From CBDHGY01 sp965263325 (lineage in GTDB: Bacteria; Pseudomonadota; Alphaproteobacteria; Caulobacterales; Hyphomonadaceae), in the NCBI GenBank assembly GCA_965263325.1, contig CBDHGY010000002.1:682001-746000 (forward strand): 64,000 nucleotides of DNA, given 5' to 3'. Under the pieces are notes generated by a model. It saw only the letters and a program-made list of their open reading frames with translations. It was not told the DNA's origin and did not search any database. This document shows, piece after piece, positions 17,906-26,740 of the stretch. The translations under genes and the position numbers were made by a program. Every line of letters begins with the position of its first letter. The stretch's first letter is position 1.

Positions 17906-20479
17906 ATGAAAGTTGTCGTTGTTGAAAGCCCGGCCAAGGCCAAAACCATCAACAAATACTTGGGAAAGGACTACAAAGTCCTCGCCTCATACGGACACAT
18001 ACGTGACCTGCCATCAAAAAACGGGTCGGTGGATCCCGACAAGGATTTTGCCATGGTTTGGCAAGCCGACAGCAAATCCCAAACAAGGATTCGCGCAATT
18101 GCGGACGCGGTTAAAGAAGGTGAGAAGCTAATTCTGGCAACTGACCCAGACCGCGAAGGTGAGGCCATTTCCTGGCACATCATCGAAGCACTAAAGAAGC
18201 GCCGCGCTCTGAAAAAGGACTTTCCGGTTGAGCGCGTTGTATTTAACGCCATCACGAAATCTGCCGTCACCGACGCTATGGAAAATCCCCGCGCGCTGGA
18301 CGATGAGCTCGTTGACGCCTACCTCGCGCGAAGAGCCCTCGATTATCTGGTCGGCTTCAACCTGTCTCCTGTGCTGTGGCGAAAGCTTCCCGGCAGCCGG
18401 TCTGCCGGACGGGTTCAATCAGTAGCTCTTCGGATCGTCTGTGACCGCGAAGCAGAAATAGAGTCCTTCAAACCACAAGAATATTGGCAAGTACAAGCCA
18501 AGCTTCGCGGCCCCGGCGGCTCCGACTTCGATGCCCGGCTAGATATTCTGGATGGCGAAAAGCTGAAGAAATTTTCGCTGCCTGATGAAACCGCTGCAAA
18601 CAAAGCCCTCGCTGCCGTTAAGGGGGGCGGCTACACGGTCGCGAAAGTTGAAGCAAAACCCCTCAAGCGCAATCCGCCACCACCTTTTATTACTTCTACG
18701 TTACAACAAGAGGCTTCGCGGAAACTTGGCTTTAATGCACGGCGCACGATGCAGGCTGCACAAAAGCTCTACGAGCAAGGCCGCATCACCTATATGCGGA
18801 CCGATGGCGTAAACATGGCGGAAGAGGCATACACAGCCGCGCGCGCAATGATCCAATCAAATTATGGCGCGAACTACCTGCCGGAGAAAACGCGGCGATA
18901 TACCTCCAAGCAGAAAAATGCGCAGGAAGCCCACGAAGCCATTCGCCCGACGGACTTTGATCTTCGCCCAGAAGACTATTCCGGTGATGAGGATCTAGCT
19001 AAACTCTATCGACTTATTTGGCGGCGCGCTGTCGCTTCCCAAATGGAGCAAGCAAGATTTGAACGAACTACGATAGATCTTATATCAAAAGACAAGCGCG
19101 CAGGGCTTCGCGCATCCGGGCAGGTCTTGGTTTTTGACGGCTATCTAAAGCTTTATACTGAAGGGCGGGACGACAACGATCAGGACGATGATCGCGATAA
19201 TCGTCTTCCGAAATTGACTGAGGGACAGCATGCTGACCTAGTTGAAGCAAACAACTCTCAGCATTTCACGCAACCGCCACCGCGCTATACCGAAGCTTCA
19301 TTGGTGAAGCGGTTAGAAGAACTTGGGATCGGGCGCCCGTCGACATATGCCTCGACAATGTCGACGCTTGTCGATCGCGACTATGTTTCGATCGATAAGA
19401 AACAGTTGATCCCATCTGACAAGGGCCGATTGGTTACGGCTTTTCTCGAAAATTTCTTTAAGCGATATGTCGAGTACGACTACACCGCAAACCTCGAAGA
19501 ACAACTGGACATTATTTCCGACGGCAAGCTTGATTGGAAGAAATTCCTCCGCGAATTCTGGACGCAATTCACCGCCGCGATCGATGAAACAAAAGATTTG
19601 CGCGTGTCTGAAGTGCTCGATGTACTCAACGAAGAACTCGGCGCATTCGTCTTCCCAAGCGTGGACGATAAAGGCAACATAGTAGAAGACCCGCGCCAAT
19701 GCCCCCTATGCAAGGTCGGCACGCTTTCACTAAAGCTCAGCCGGCACGGCGCGTTTGTCGGTTGTACGCGCTATCCAGATTGCAAATACACGCGCTCCTT
19801 TACAAAAAGCCCTGAAGGGGACGCGGCCGCCTTCATCGGTGAGGGGAAAGAAATGGGCCCGCATCCAGATACCGGAGCGATGGTAACCCTCAAGACCGGT
19901 AGGTTCGGACCCTATGTTGAAATGGATGTCGACGGCGAGGATAAACCCAAGCGTTCTTCCTTGCGTAAACAAGACAAAGACGATTTGGAAGCTTTCACGC
20001 TAGAGCGGGCTGTTGTGCTTCTTTCGCTACCGCGTCTCGTTGGATTGCATCCGGATGACAATGAACCGATCCACGCAAACTTTGGGCGCTACGGCCCATA
20101 CATCAAGCACGGCAAGACCTATGTAAATCTGAAAGAGGACGGCGTCTTCGACATAGGAATGAACCGGGCGGTCGCTTTGATTGCTGAAAAGATTGCCAAT
20201 CCGGGCCGCGGACGCGGCGGCACCGCTAAACCCGTAAAGGAACTCGGCAAACACCCCGAAGATGACGAGATCATTGGCGTATACGAGGGCCGGTACGGCC
20301 CTTATGTGAAGTGGAATAAGGTCAACGCCACTTTGCCGAAAGAGGTTACAATTGAGGCTGTGACGCTTGATCAGGCAATCGAGCTCGTAAACGCTAAGGC
20401 AGGTGCCAAGGGAAAAAAGAAAAAGGCCCCCGCTAAGAAAAAGTCAGCCGCCAAGAAGAAAGCGAAAACCAAGGAATAG
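17906..20479 (+). CDS. topA: DNA topoisomerase I
   Basis: Type IA enzyme relaxing negative supercoils. 857 residues from the ATG at 17906, with AAAGGGA about 10 nt upstream; the frame starts 8 codons earlier with a GTG. TOPRIM domain opens MKVVVVESPAKAK, with DPDREGEAISWH near residue 75. The catalytic tyrosine is Tyr296 in GRITYMRTDG. A single Cys4 zinc ribbon begins at residue 599 (CPLC...CTRYPDC), followed by repeated FGRYGPYIKHGK-type C-terminal modules and a Lys/Ala tail. Many alphaproteobacteria place it after dprA; here dprA is at 54 kb and broken. Confidence 0.97.
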   Translation: MKVVVVESPAKAKTINKYLGKDYKVLASYGHIRDLPSKNGSVDPDKDFAMVWQADSKSQTRIRAIADAVKEGEKLILATDPDREGEAISWHIIEALKKRRALKKDFPVERVVFNAITKSAVTDAMENPRALDDELVDAYLARRALDYLVGFNLSPVLWRKLPGSRSAGRVQSVALRIVCDREAEIESFKPQEYWQVQAKLRGPGGSDFDARLDILDGEKLKKFSLPDETAANKALAAVKGGGYTVAKVEAKPLKRNPPPPFITSTLQQEASRKLGFNARRTMQAAQKLYEQGRITYMRTDGVNMAEEAYTAARAMIQSNYGANYLPEKTRRYTSKQKNAQEAHEAIRPTDFDLRPEDYSGDEDLAKLYRLIWRRAVASQMEQARFERTTIDLISKDKRAGLRASGQVLVFDGYLKLYTEGRDDNDQDDDRDNRLPKLTEGQHADLVEANNSQHFTQPPPRYTEASLVKRLEELGIGRPSTYASTMSTLVDRDYVSIDKKQLIPSDKGRLVTAFLENFFKRYVEYDYTANLEEQLDIISDGKLDWKKFLREFWTQFTAAIDETKDLRVSEVLDVLNEELGAFVFPSVDDKGNIVEDPRQCPLCKVGTLSLKLSRHGAFVGCTRYPDCKYTRSFTKSPEGDAAAFIGEGKEMGPHPDTGAMVTLKTGRFGPYVEMDVDGEDKPKRSSLRKQDKDDLEAFTLERAVVLLSLPRLVGLHPDDNEPIHANFGRYGPYIKHGKTYVNLKEDGVFDIGMNRAVALIAEKIANPGRGRGGTAKPVKELGKHPEDDEIIGVYEGRYGPYVKWNKVNATLPKEVTIEAVTLDQAIELVNAKAGAKGKKKKAPAKKKSAAKKKAKTKE

Positions 20480-20959
20480 GATTTAGCTAAGCAGCTTTGC
20501 ACACCTGTATTTGACCTCCTTCAGCTTTGCGACAATCTCGTTCCGGTCCAACGCTACCGCGCTTACAGGATAGTTTTTTCATCATCGGGCCAAGAAACAG
20601 GCGCGCTGGTATCTTCGAGAAAGCTTTGCTAAACAATCACATTCTGCAGCTGTCAAAACGCTCACCGTCGCAACCTACGACTTCAAAAATCAGGTTAATA
20701 ACATATTACTAAATGTGCCTCGCCCTGCGTGAATTTTAGACAAAAGTTACCGGTTCCAATCCGGCAGATTCCTGACAAGGTTAATTTGCTGCAGCGCAAT
20801 CTGCCGCGCGCTGCGATGGGCGCTCACACTTTATGGTTAGCGCATTTGCCCGCCATTCGCACGCGCACCAATTCATTGATTTAACGAAAGAAATATTCCA
20901 AAAATCGCCTAGATAGTGTAATATAAAAAATAGCACGTAGAATACGGAGCATTTGTAGA
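20480..20959. other. 480-bp region with no recognised gene
   Basis: Between topA and the next small gene I find no supported coding sequence on either strand, no tRNA and no T-tailed hairpin. The right half (about 20690-20950) is AT-rich with TATAAA-like tracts near 20920-20930 and probably carries the promoter of the small gene at 20960. Confidence 0.5.
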
Positions 20960-21244
20960 ATGCAAGTCACAAACACAAATGTGGCCTATGCTGGAATGGT
21001 CACGACCAAACTCGCACGCGTTTCTGCGAGCACACGTGCTGAATCCGTCGAGGCGGTGCAAGCGCAAACCGATGTGGCCAAACTTGGCGTGCAAAATCAG
21101 GCCCGCGCTCTTGGTGCAGAAGCAATTATCAATTTCAGCGTTTCCGTCAGCACTGAGCCGCTCGGATACAAAATTACGGCATCTGGCGAAGGCGTAACGT
21201 CAGCATCACCCACACCAACACCTACAATCGACGTTAAATTCTAA
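20960..21244 (+). CDS. Small YbjQ/DUF74-like protein
   Basis: 94 residues, ATG preceded by GGAG 10 nt upstream, which supports translation. The C-terminal half (QNQARALGAEAIINFSVSV ... YKITASGEGV) has the pattern of YbjQ/DUF74-type proteins, in which an alternating strand follows A-x-x-LGA-x-A and ends ITxxGxxV. The N-terminal half is polar and helical, the last residues are Ser/Thr/Pro rich. No signal peptide. The assignment rests on a short motif and is tentative. It is monocistronic. Confidence 0.55.
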   Translation: MQVTNTNVAYAGMVTTKLARVSASTRAESVEAVQAQTDVAKLGVQNQARALGAEAIINFSVSVSTEPLGYKITASGEGVTSASPTPTPTIDVKF

Positions 21245-21391
21245 CCGCCTTGCCCAAGCCATAATCCCCGCTTATATGCGCATCATCGCTCGCCAATAGA
21301 GGCTAGAGCGCTGACGGGTGCATTTGCCCCGCCTTACCTACACATAACAATAACAAGAAAAGACAGCGGGAATCCGCTATAAAACGAATCA

Positions 21392-23680
21392 ATGAGTTAT
21401 CCAGACAAAGAAACAGTTCTCGACTTCTTGAAAGAACATCCAGAAGCGACAACGAAGCGTGACATCGCGCGCGGCCTGAAAGTCAAGGGCAGCGAACGTC
21501 AGGTTTTGCGCGAAATTCTAAAAGAGCTAGAATCCAATGGAACCTTGGAACGCACCGGCAAACGCGCATGGGCGCAGGCGGACCGGCCGCCTCCCACTGG
21601 CGTTGTCTTATTCCACACAATTGACGAGCACGGAGAGCTTTACGGCCAATTATTCGGAAAAGATGGACCTTTTGGTCCCGAAATTCGGTATGCTGGCATA
21701 TCAGGGAAAGCCCGAAAAAAAGAACCCGGAAAAGGTGACCGCGCCTTATGTAAGATCCGGCACACCGCTGAGGGTTATCATGCCCGATTGATCAAAACGC
21801 TGCCGAAGAACGAAGATGCTGCACTTGTCGGCATCTATGAAGAAACCAATCGCGGGGGCCGCGTCGAACCTGCAAGCCGAAAAGACAAACGCTTTTTTCT
21901 GATCAACCAGAGCGATCGCAACGGTGCACAAGACGGCGACCTTGTGAAAGCACAGCCAAAAGCGGGCGGTAAAGACGGGCCGCGAAAAGGCGTTATCGTT
22001 GAAGTCCTCGGGCGCTTATCGGATCCGCGTGCGGCAAGCCTGCTCGCCATCGCCGCTCACGACATTCCGGTTGAATTTCCAGACAAGGTTGTAACGCAAG
22101 CAAAAGAAGCAAAGCCTGCGGAGTGCACACGAGCCGATCTTACCAAAACCCCGCTCATAACGATCGACCCGCACGATGCACGAGATCATGACGATGCGGT
22201 ATTCGCAGAGCAGCTGGACGATGGCTGGAAAGTTATCGTCGCAATTGCGGATGTTGCCGCTTATGTCACGCCTGGATCAGCGCTCGACAAGGAAGCATAC
22301 AAGCGCGGTAATTCTACCTACTTCCCAGATCGCGTTGTCCCGATGCTACCTTTCGAACTTTCGGCAGGTGAATGTTCGCTCAAAGAGGGTGAGCTTCGCA
22401 ACTGTCTGGCAGTTGAAATGGTGTTTGATAAATCGGGTACAAAACGCAGCCACTCATTTATGCGCGCAAAGATGCGTTCCGCTGCCGCACTGTCGTATGA
22501 AGATGCACAAGCAGCAATCGATGGCCGGCCAGAAGGGCGTGCGGCTGAGCTACTAGAGGATGTCCTCAAGCCGCTTTGGGGGGCGTACGCGGCGCTAAAA
22601 AAGGCTCGCGACAAACGCGGACCGTTGGAACTTGAGCTACCAGAGCGACGGATCATGTTTGACGATGATGGAAACATCACCGGCATTAAGACCAAGGAAC
22701 GTTTTGATGCGCACAAGCTAATCGAAGAGATGATGATTCAGGCGAATGTGGCCGCCGCCGAAACACTGGAAAAGAAAAAGCAGCCCCTGCTCTACCGAAT
22801 TCACGATGCGCCGTCCGATGCCAAAATATCAGCACTTGCTGACTTCCTCGGAACACTGAATATCAAATGGCCGAAGGGTGAGCGCCCGCAACCGGGTCGC
22901 TTCAATGCGCTACTTGGCGAGCATTCCGGCAGTGACAATGCCGAAGTTATCTCTCAGATCGTTCTTCGTACACAAAGTCAGGCCGTTTACGATCCGGAAA
23001 ATATTGGTCACTTTGGATTGAACCTTCGCAAGTATGCACACTTTACCTCTCCCATACGCCGTTACGCTGATCTCATTGTACACCGCGCGCTAATTAGCTC
23101 TCTTGGGTTTGGGCCGGACGGCCTTGAAGAACAAACGGCGGCGCGCCTTGAAGAGATTGCTGAGCACATCGTTATGACCGAGCGCCGGAGCATGGCCGCA
23201 GAACGTGACGCCTCCGATCGATATCTTGCGCTCTTTTTGGAAGATCGCGTCGGTGCCGAATTTGAAGGCCGGATTACAGGGGTTGCTGGGGCCGGCCTAT
23301 TTGTTCGATTAGGCGAGACAGGTGCAGACGGATTTGTACCGATTGGGCAAATCTCAGATGATTTCTGGCGCTTCGATGACAAGGCAATGGCACTTGTCAC
23401 CAAGAACGGGAAAGAGCGTTACGAGCTTGGCCAGATCGTTAGTGTAAAGCTTGCAGAAGCCGATACGCTTACTGGCGGTTTATTGCTGCAGATGCTCTCC
23501 AGGCCGAAGCGCGGCTCCCAGACTGTGCGCCGCCCAGATGACCGCGACAAGGCTACGCGCTCGCAAAGCAAGTCTCCCAAGGGCAAGTTGCATGGTGCGG
23601 CCAAGGCGCGCAAAAAGGCGAAGAAATCCACAACACCAAAACACAAACGTAAGGCAAAAGCCAAAGCGAGGCGAAATTGA
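21392..23680 (+). CDS. rnr: Ribonuclease R
   Basis: Processive 3'-5' exoribonuclease able to degrade structured RNA. 762 residues: an N-terminal winged-helix-like region (YPDKETVLDFLKEHPEATT), cold-shock domains, the RNB catalytic core with DPHDARDHDDAVF near residue 260 providing the metal-binding aspartates, then an S1 domain at about residues 625-710 (GAEFEGRITGVAGAGLFVRL). A Lys/Arg tail (KKAKKSTTPKHKRKAKAKARR) typical of RNase R follows. The stop overlaps the TTG start of the next gene. Confidence 0.96.
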   Translation: MSYPDKETVLDFLKEHPEATTKRDIARGLKVKGSERQVLREILKELESNGTLERTGKRAWAQADRPPPTGVVLFHTIDEHGELYGQLFGKDGPFGPEIRYAGISGKARKKEPGKGDRALCKIRHTAEGYHARLIKTLPKNEDAALVGIYEETNRGGRVEPASRKDKRFFLINQSDRNGAQDGDLVKAQPKAGGKDGPRKGVIVEVLGRLSDPRAASLLAIAAHDIPVEFPDKVVTQAKEAKPAECTRADLTKTPLITIDPHDARDHDDAVFAEQLDDGWKVIVAIADVAAYVTPGSALDKEAYKRGNSTYFPDRVVPMLPFELSAGECSLKEGELRNCLAVEMVFDKSGTKRSHSFMRAKMRSAAALSYEDAQAAIDGRPEGRAAELLEDVLKPLWGAYAALKKARDKRGPLELELPERRIMFDDDGNITGIKTKERFDAHKLIEEMMIQANVAAAETLEKKKQPLLYRIHDAPSDAKISALADFLGTLNIKWPKGERPQPGRFNALLGEHSGSDNAEVISQIVLRTQSQAVYDPENIGHFGLNLRKYAHFTSPIRRYADLIVHRALISSLGFGPDGLEEQTAARLEEIAEHIVMTERRSMAAERDASDRYLALFLEDRVGAEFEGRITGVAGAGLFVRLGETGADGFVPIGQISDDFWRFDDKAMALVTKNGKERYELGQIVSVKLAEADTLTGGLLLQMLSRPKRGSQTVRRPDDRDKATRSQSKSPKGKLHGAAKARKKAKKSTTPKHKRKAKAKARRN

Positions 23681-24423
23681 ACAACTCAACCGCTCAGGTG
23701 CCCACGCAATTGCAGTCCGCTTTTGATAAAGAAGGTGATGACGACGTTGTTCTAAAGGACCAGCCTAGCCCGCGCCCAAAAGATGCTGCTACTCTAATCC
23801 TCGTGCGCCGTGATCAGTCTCAGCCTCGTGTGTTGATGGGAAAGCGCTCAGGTCGCCATGATTTCATGCCGGACAAATACGTGTTTCCGGGCGGGCGCGT
23901 TGATGCCTTCGATGCGCGCGCACCCGTACTCAATCCGCTCAAAAAGGCCACTGAAGCCAAACTACGCCTGCATTCTCGGCGCGCGCCGCAAGCTTTTCCG
24001 CTCACGGCCATCCGAGAGACATGGGAAGAAACCGGACTAATCGTTGGCAAAGCCAAGCCGATAAGCGGCAAACCGCCCAAAGGCTGGCAGAATTATTACG
24101 CTGAAGGCGCTGCCCCTTGCTTAAAGAGTTTCCAATTCATAGGCAGAGCAATCACTCCACCTTATCGCCCAAAACGATTTGATGCGCGCTTCTTCATGGC
24201 GATGGCCGAAGACGTATTAATAGACGAGCGCCCGCCAGCGGACGGTGCAGAATTACATGATTTACAATGGGTTACACTAACCGACTCTCTAAAACTCGAT
24301 CTCCCATCGGTGACCCGTTACATGTTAAGCGAGATCGAAAATCGCTTAAATCAACCACAATCGCGCAAAGGCCCACCATTCCTTCGCTGGACACGAAGTG
24401 GTCATACAGCTGACCGGCTGTAA
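23677..24423 (+). CDS. NUDIX hydrolase
   Basis: Predicted pyrophosphohydrolase of nucleoside-diphosphate-linked substrates; substrate unknown. 248 residues starting with a TTG that overlaps the rnr stop (TTGA); a GTG seven codons in is an alternative. The NUDIX box is split by a family-typical insertion: VFPGGRVDAFDARAP near residue 70, then the catalytic helix AIRETWEETGLIVG near 110. This is the layout of the NUDT19/RNR-linked group. No membrane segment. It follows rnr and precedes rpmG, a conserved order. Confidence 0.85.
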   Translation: MNNSTAQVPTQLQSAFDKEGDDDVVLKDQPSPRPKDAATLILVRRDQSQPRVLMGKRSGRHDFMPDKYVFPGGRVDAFDARAPVLNPLKKATEAKLRLHSRRAPQAFPLTAIRETWEETGLIVGKAKPISGKPPKGWQNYYAEGAAPCLKSFQFIGRAITPPYRPKRFDARFFMAMAEDVLIDERPPADGAELHDLQWVTLTDSLKLDLPSVTRYMLSEIENRLNQPQSRKGPPFLRWTRSGHTADRL

Positions 24424-24496
24424 AACAGTTGACTTTGCGCTCGCACGGCGCCATTAGGCGCGTTCGATTTTCATCCCAAATATAGGGAATTACATC

Positions 24497-24664
24497 ATGG
24501 CCAAGTCGCCGACCATCAAGATTCGCCTGAATTCGACCGCAGGTACTGGCTTCTTCTATGTCACAAAGAAGAACCCTCGTAATATCACCGAGAAAATGGT
24601 GATGAAAAAGTACGATCCGATTGCGCGCAAACACGTAGATTTCAAAGAAGGCAAAATTAAATAG
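24497..24664 (+). CDS. rpmG: 50S ribosomal protein L33
   Basis: 55-residue ribosomal protein (MAKSPTIKIRLNSTAGTGF ... KHVDFKEGKIK). It has the TGFFYVTKKNPR core of the Cys-free L33 form. A short spacer separates it from the NUDIX gene, and a strong terminator follows at 24705-24729. Confidence 0.96.
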   Translation: MAKSPTIKIRLNSTAGTGFFYVTKKNPRNITEKMVMKKYDPIARKHVDFKEGKIK

Positions 24665-24704
24665 AACCGCACCTATTTGAAAAGCAAGCTTAAAGCACCG
24701 CATA

Positions 24705-24729
24705 CCCGCTCTTTTTGAGCGGGTTTTTT
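24705..24729 (+). terminator. Intrinsic terminator after rpmG
   Basis: CCCGCTC (24705-24711), 5-nt T loop, GAGCGGG (24717-24723), then six T. It ends rpmG transcription, and the stem also lies just beyond the 3' end of the opposite divK-pleD unit, though without a T-tract in that direction. Confidence 0.9.
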
Positions 24730-24730
24730 G

Positions 24731-24856
24731 TCAGATGATGACCGAATATATAATATAGCCCACGAGCGCCAGCAGAAGAACAAAAGCAATTGCTGTCGAA
24801 GGCGGCATACCTTGCATCAAAAAAAGTACTGCAGGAATAAACGACAGTGTAATCAC
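24731..24856 (-). CDS. 41-residue hydrophobic protein coupled to pleD
   Basis: A GTG at 24856 overlaps the pleD stop (GTGA) and opens a 41-codon frame ending at 24731. The product is almost entirely hydrophobic: a first segment LSFIPAVLFLMQG and a second TAIAFVLLLALVGYIIYSVII, linked by MPPS, so it should be a two-pass or hairpin membrane peptide. No family recognised. The overlap, hydrophobic periodicity and the terminator immediately beyond make translation likely, but it is too small to be certain. Confidence 0.6.
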   Translation of the reverse strand: MITLSFIPAVLFLMQGMPPSTAIAFVLLLALVGYIIYSVII

Positions 24857-26217
24857 GCAGCGACGCTTTCAACACGGTTCCTGCCTGATGATTTGGCCAC
24901 GTAAAGCGCTTCATCAGCACGCTTAAGAAACGCGTCAGGTGTGTCCCGTGGGTCTGATAGGCTGGCAACGCCAACACTGACCGTAATGTCCAGATTCTGT
25001 CCGATCTCATTGACCTCAAATGGTTCACCGGCAATCGCCTGGCGCACGCGCTCGCCGACAGTCGCTGCGATGTCTCCACCTGTTTCTGGCATGATAATAA
25101 CAAACTCCTCGCCGCCCTGACGGCAAACAACGTCCATAGGTCGCACGCCTTGACGCAACCTGTTCGCGAATTCCTTCAAGACGATGTCGCCGATATCGTG
25201 CCCCCACGTGTCGTTGACGCTCTTGAAGTGATCAATATCTGCAACCAGTAGAGACACTGGCTTGCCCCCCATGACGGCGCGGTGCATCCATTGCTCAAGC
25301 TGATTGACCATATAACGGCGATTATAAAGCCCAGTAAGCGGATCTATTACCGAAAGTTCTAAGCCGCGATCAACGCGTTTTCGTAGGATCTCGACATAGC
25401 GCGTACGCTTCGATTGCGTCTTCACGCGCGCCAGTAATTCATGCTTGTCGACGGGCGTAAGAATGACGTCGCTGGCTCCGAGCTCAAGAGCTTTTATGCC
25501 GACTTGCTTATCGCTTGGGTCGCACACTGAAATGATCGAGAGTGCACGCGTACGATCATTCATCTTGAAATGTGCACAGAGGCGCAATGGATCAAAACTC
25601 TGCCCGACCATCGATAACAGGATAATGTCTAGTCCGTTTGTTGCGTTCGTTAGGTCGCCAGCTTGTGCCAGTGTGACAGCATAATGACCTGCTGCTTGAA
25701 GTACTTTCGCGTGTCGGCTTGCAGTCCGCTCATTACTGTCCAGCACGAGAACACGTGAAGGCTTCTGGATGGCTTCCTGGTCATCTGCGTCAAGAGCGCC
25801 CATTCGCCGACCGCTGGCCTCCCTGTCACGAAGCTCGCGCGCCACAGCATTATAGCGCATCAATGCCTCTATCCTCGACATAAGCGCAAAGTCATCGACC
25901 GGCTTGGTGATAAAGTCTTCAGCGCCGCATTCCAGGCCGCGAACACGGTCTTCCTGATCATTGAGTGCCGTAACCATAACAACGGGAATATGAGATACCT
26001 TAGGGTCGGTCTTGAGCCTGCGGCATACTTCAAAACCATCCATGCCGGGCATCATGATATCCAGAAGTATTATTTCTGGATTCTCTTTCTGAACTTTTTC
26101 AAGCGCCTCAAATCCATCTTTTGCCAAGATGACATCAAAGTACTTTGCCTCAAGCTTGGCCTGAAGAACACGGCGGTTCGCCTCAATATCATCTACGACC
26201 AGTACCCGAGCGCTCAT
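24853..26217 (-). CDS. pleD: Diguanylate cyclase response regulator PleD
   Basis: Makes c-di-GMP upon phosphorylation; in Caulobacter it drives the swarmer-to-stalked transition. 454 residues: REC1 with phospho-acceptor Asp53 (ILLDIMMPGMDGFE), REC2 at about 155-280 lacking the acceptor (ILLSMVGQ) as in PleD, and a GGDEF domain with active-site GGEEF at 368-372, the same numbers as in Caulobacter PleD. The product-inhibition I-site RxxD is kept (RPMD, five residues before the GGEEF). It overlaps divK by 4 bp and is followed by a coupled 41-residue ORF. Confidence 0.96.
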   Translation of the reverse strand: MSARVLVVDDIEANRRVLQAKLEAKYFDVILAKDGFEALEKVQKENPEIILLDIMMPGMDGFEVCRRLKTDPKVSHIPVVMVTALNDQEDRVRGLECGAEDFITKPVDDFALMSRIEALMRYNAVARELRDREASGRRMGALDADDQEAIQKPSRVLVLDSNERTASRHAKVLQAAGHYAVTLAQAGDLTNATNGLDIILLSMVGQSFDPLRLCAHFKMNDRTRALSIISVCDPSDKQVGIKALELGASDVILTPVDKHELLARVKTQSKRTRYVEILRKRVDRGLELSVIDPLTGLYNRRYMVNQLEQWMHRAVMGGKPVSLLVADIDHFKSVNDTWGHDIGDIVLKEFANRLRQGVRPMDVVCRQGGEEFVIIMPETGGDIAATVGERVRQAIAGEPFEVNEIGQNLDITVSVGVASLSDPRDTPDAFLKRADEALYVAKSSGRNRVESVAA

Positions 26218-26606
26218 GCGGCTGCTTGCCCTTCTAACAGGTTTTCGACAGCTCGGATGAAACTGCTGATTTGAATGGGTTTTGACAGATAAGCTTCGCA
26301 GCCCGCTTCACGCACGCGTTGCTCATCAGCGCGCATCGCAAAAGCTGTCACGGCGAGCACGGGTATATGGGCGAGCTGCTCATCATCCTTTATCCACCGG
26401 GTGATATCCAGCCCCGAAACCTCGGGGAGTTGGATATCCATGATGATTAGGTTGGGTTTTTGTTCCTTTGCTATATCGATCGCATCGGACCCATCCCGGC
26501 ACTCGAATGTGTCGAACCCATATGCGTCCAGCAGATCACAAAAGAGCCGCATGTTCAGCTCATTGTCCTCTACAACGAGAACAGATTTGCGCGCTTCTTC
26601 GCTCAT
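26214..26606 (-). CDS. divK: Single-domain response regulator DivK
   Basis: Cell-fate regulator of the DivJ-PleC-DivL-CckA-CtrA circuit. 130 residues from the ATG at 26606, chosen to match the compact family form; in-frame ATGs at 26621 and 26654 (GTG/ATG type) are possible. It is a lone REC domain: VLVVEDNELNMRLF, phospho-acceptor Asp57 in IIMDIQLPEVSG, the switch Thr in AVTAFAM and the conserved Lys in YLSKPI. It overlaps pleD by 4 bp. Upstream are two GANTC sites and a CtrA-type box, divergent from dinB. Confidence 0.95.
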   Translation of the reverse strand: MSEEARKSVLVVEDNELNMRLFCDLLDAYGFDTFECRDGSDAIDIAKEQKPNLIIMDIQLPEVSGLDITRWIKDDEQLAHIPVLAVTAFAMRADEQRVREAGCEAYLSKPIQISSFIRAVENLLEGQAAA

Positions 26607-26625
26607 CACATCACTATCCATGCGC

Positions 26626-26641
26626 GATTCGGGAATGATTC
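26626..26641. promoter_or_regulatory. Two GANTC (CcrM) sites upstream of divK
   Basis: GATTC at 26626-26630 and again at 26637-26641, 20-35 bp before the preferred divK start and enclosing the palindrome GGAAT-G-ATTCC. GANTC is the target of the cell-cycle methylase CcrM in alphaproteobacteria. Two sites in 16 bp of promoter DNA are suggestive only. Confidence 0.4.
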
Positions 26642-26672
26642 CCCTCGCTGACATCAGCTAGCCCGGAGAGTC

Positions 26673-26687
26673 TTAATCTTTGTTTAC
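26673..26687 (-). promoter_or_regulatory. Putative CtrA box upstream of divK
   Basis: TTAA-N7-TTAC (TTAATCTTTGTTTAC) lies 67 bp upstream of the preferred divK start. It matches the CtrA consensus TTAA-N7-TTAA/C on the written strand. divK is a known direct CtrA target in Caulobacter, so the position makes sense; binding is inferred. Confidence 0.5.
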
Positions 26688-26721
26688 GCCCGAAATATGT
26701 TCTGCCTTGAGGCCATGATCG

Positions 26722-26736
26722 GAACATTATAAGAAC
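26722..26736 (+). promoter_or_regulatory. LexA (SOS) box overlapping the dinB promoter
   Basis: GAAC-N7-GAAC, the reverse complement of the alphaproteobacterial LexA site GTTC-N7-GTTC, is present with no mismatch and ends 4 bp before the dinB ATG. It overlaps a possible -10 (TATAAG, 26728-26733) with TTGAGG at 26707-26712 as a -35, 15 bp away. That layout would put the transcript start at or next to the ATG. Confidence 0.75.
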
Positions 26737-26740
26737 TTTT

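Noticed and set aside
20480..20720. Leftward short frame after topA (ending near 20483)
   Set aside because: It is interrupted by a stop without any start codon downstream of it; only a run of plausible-looking residues by chance.
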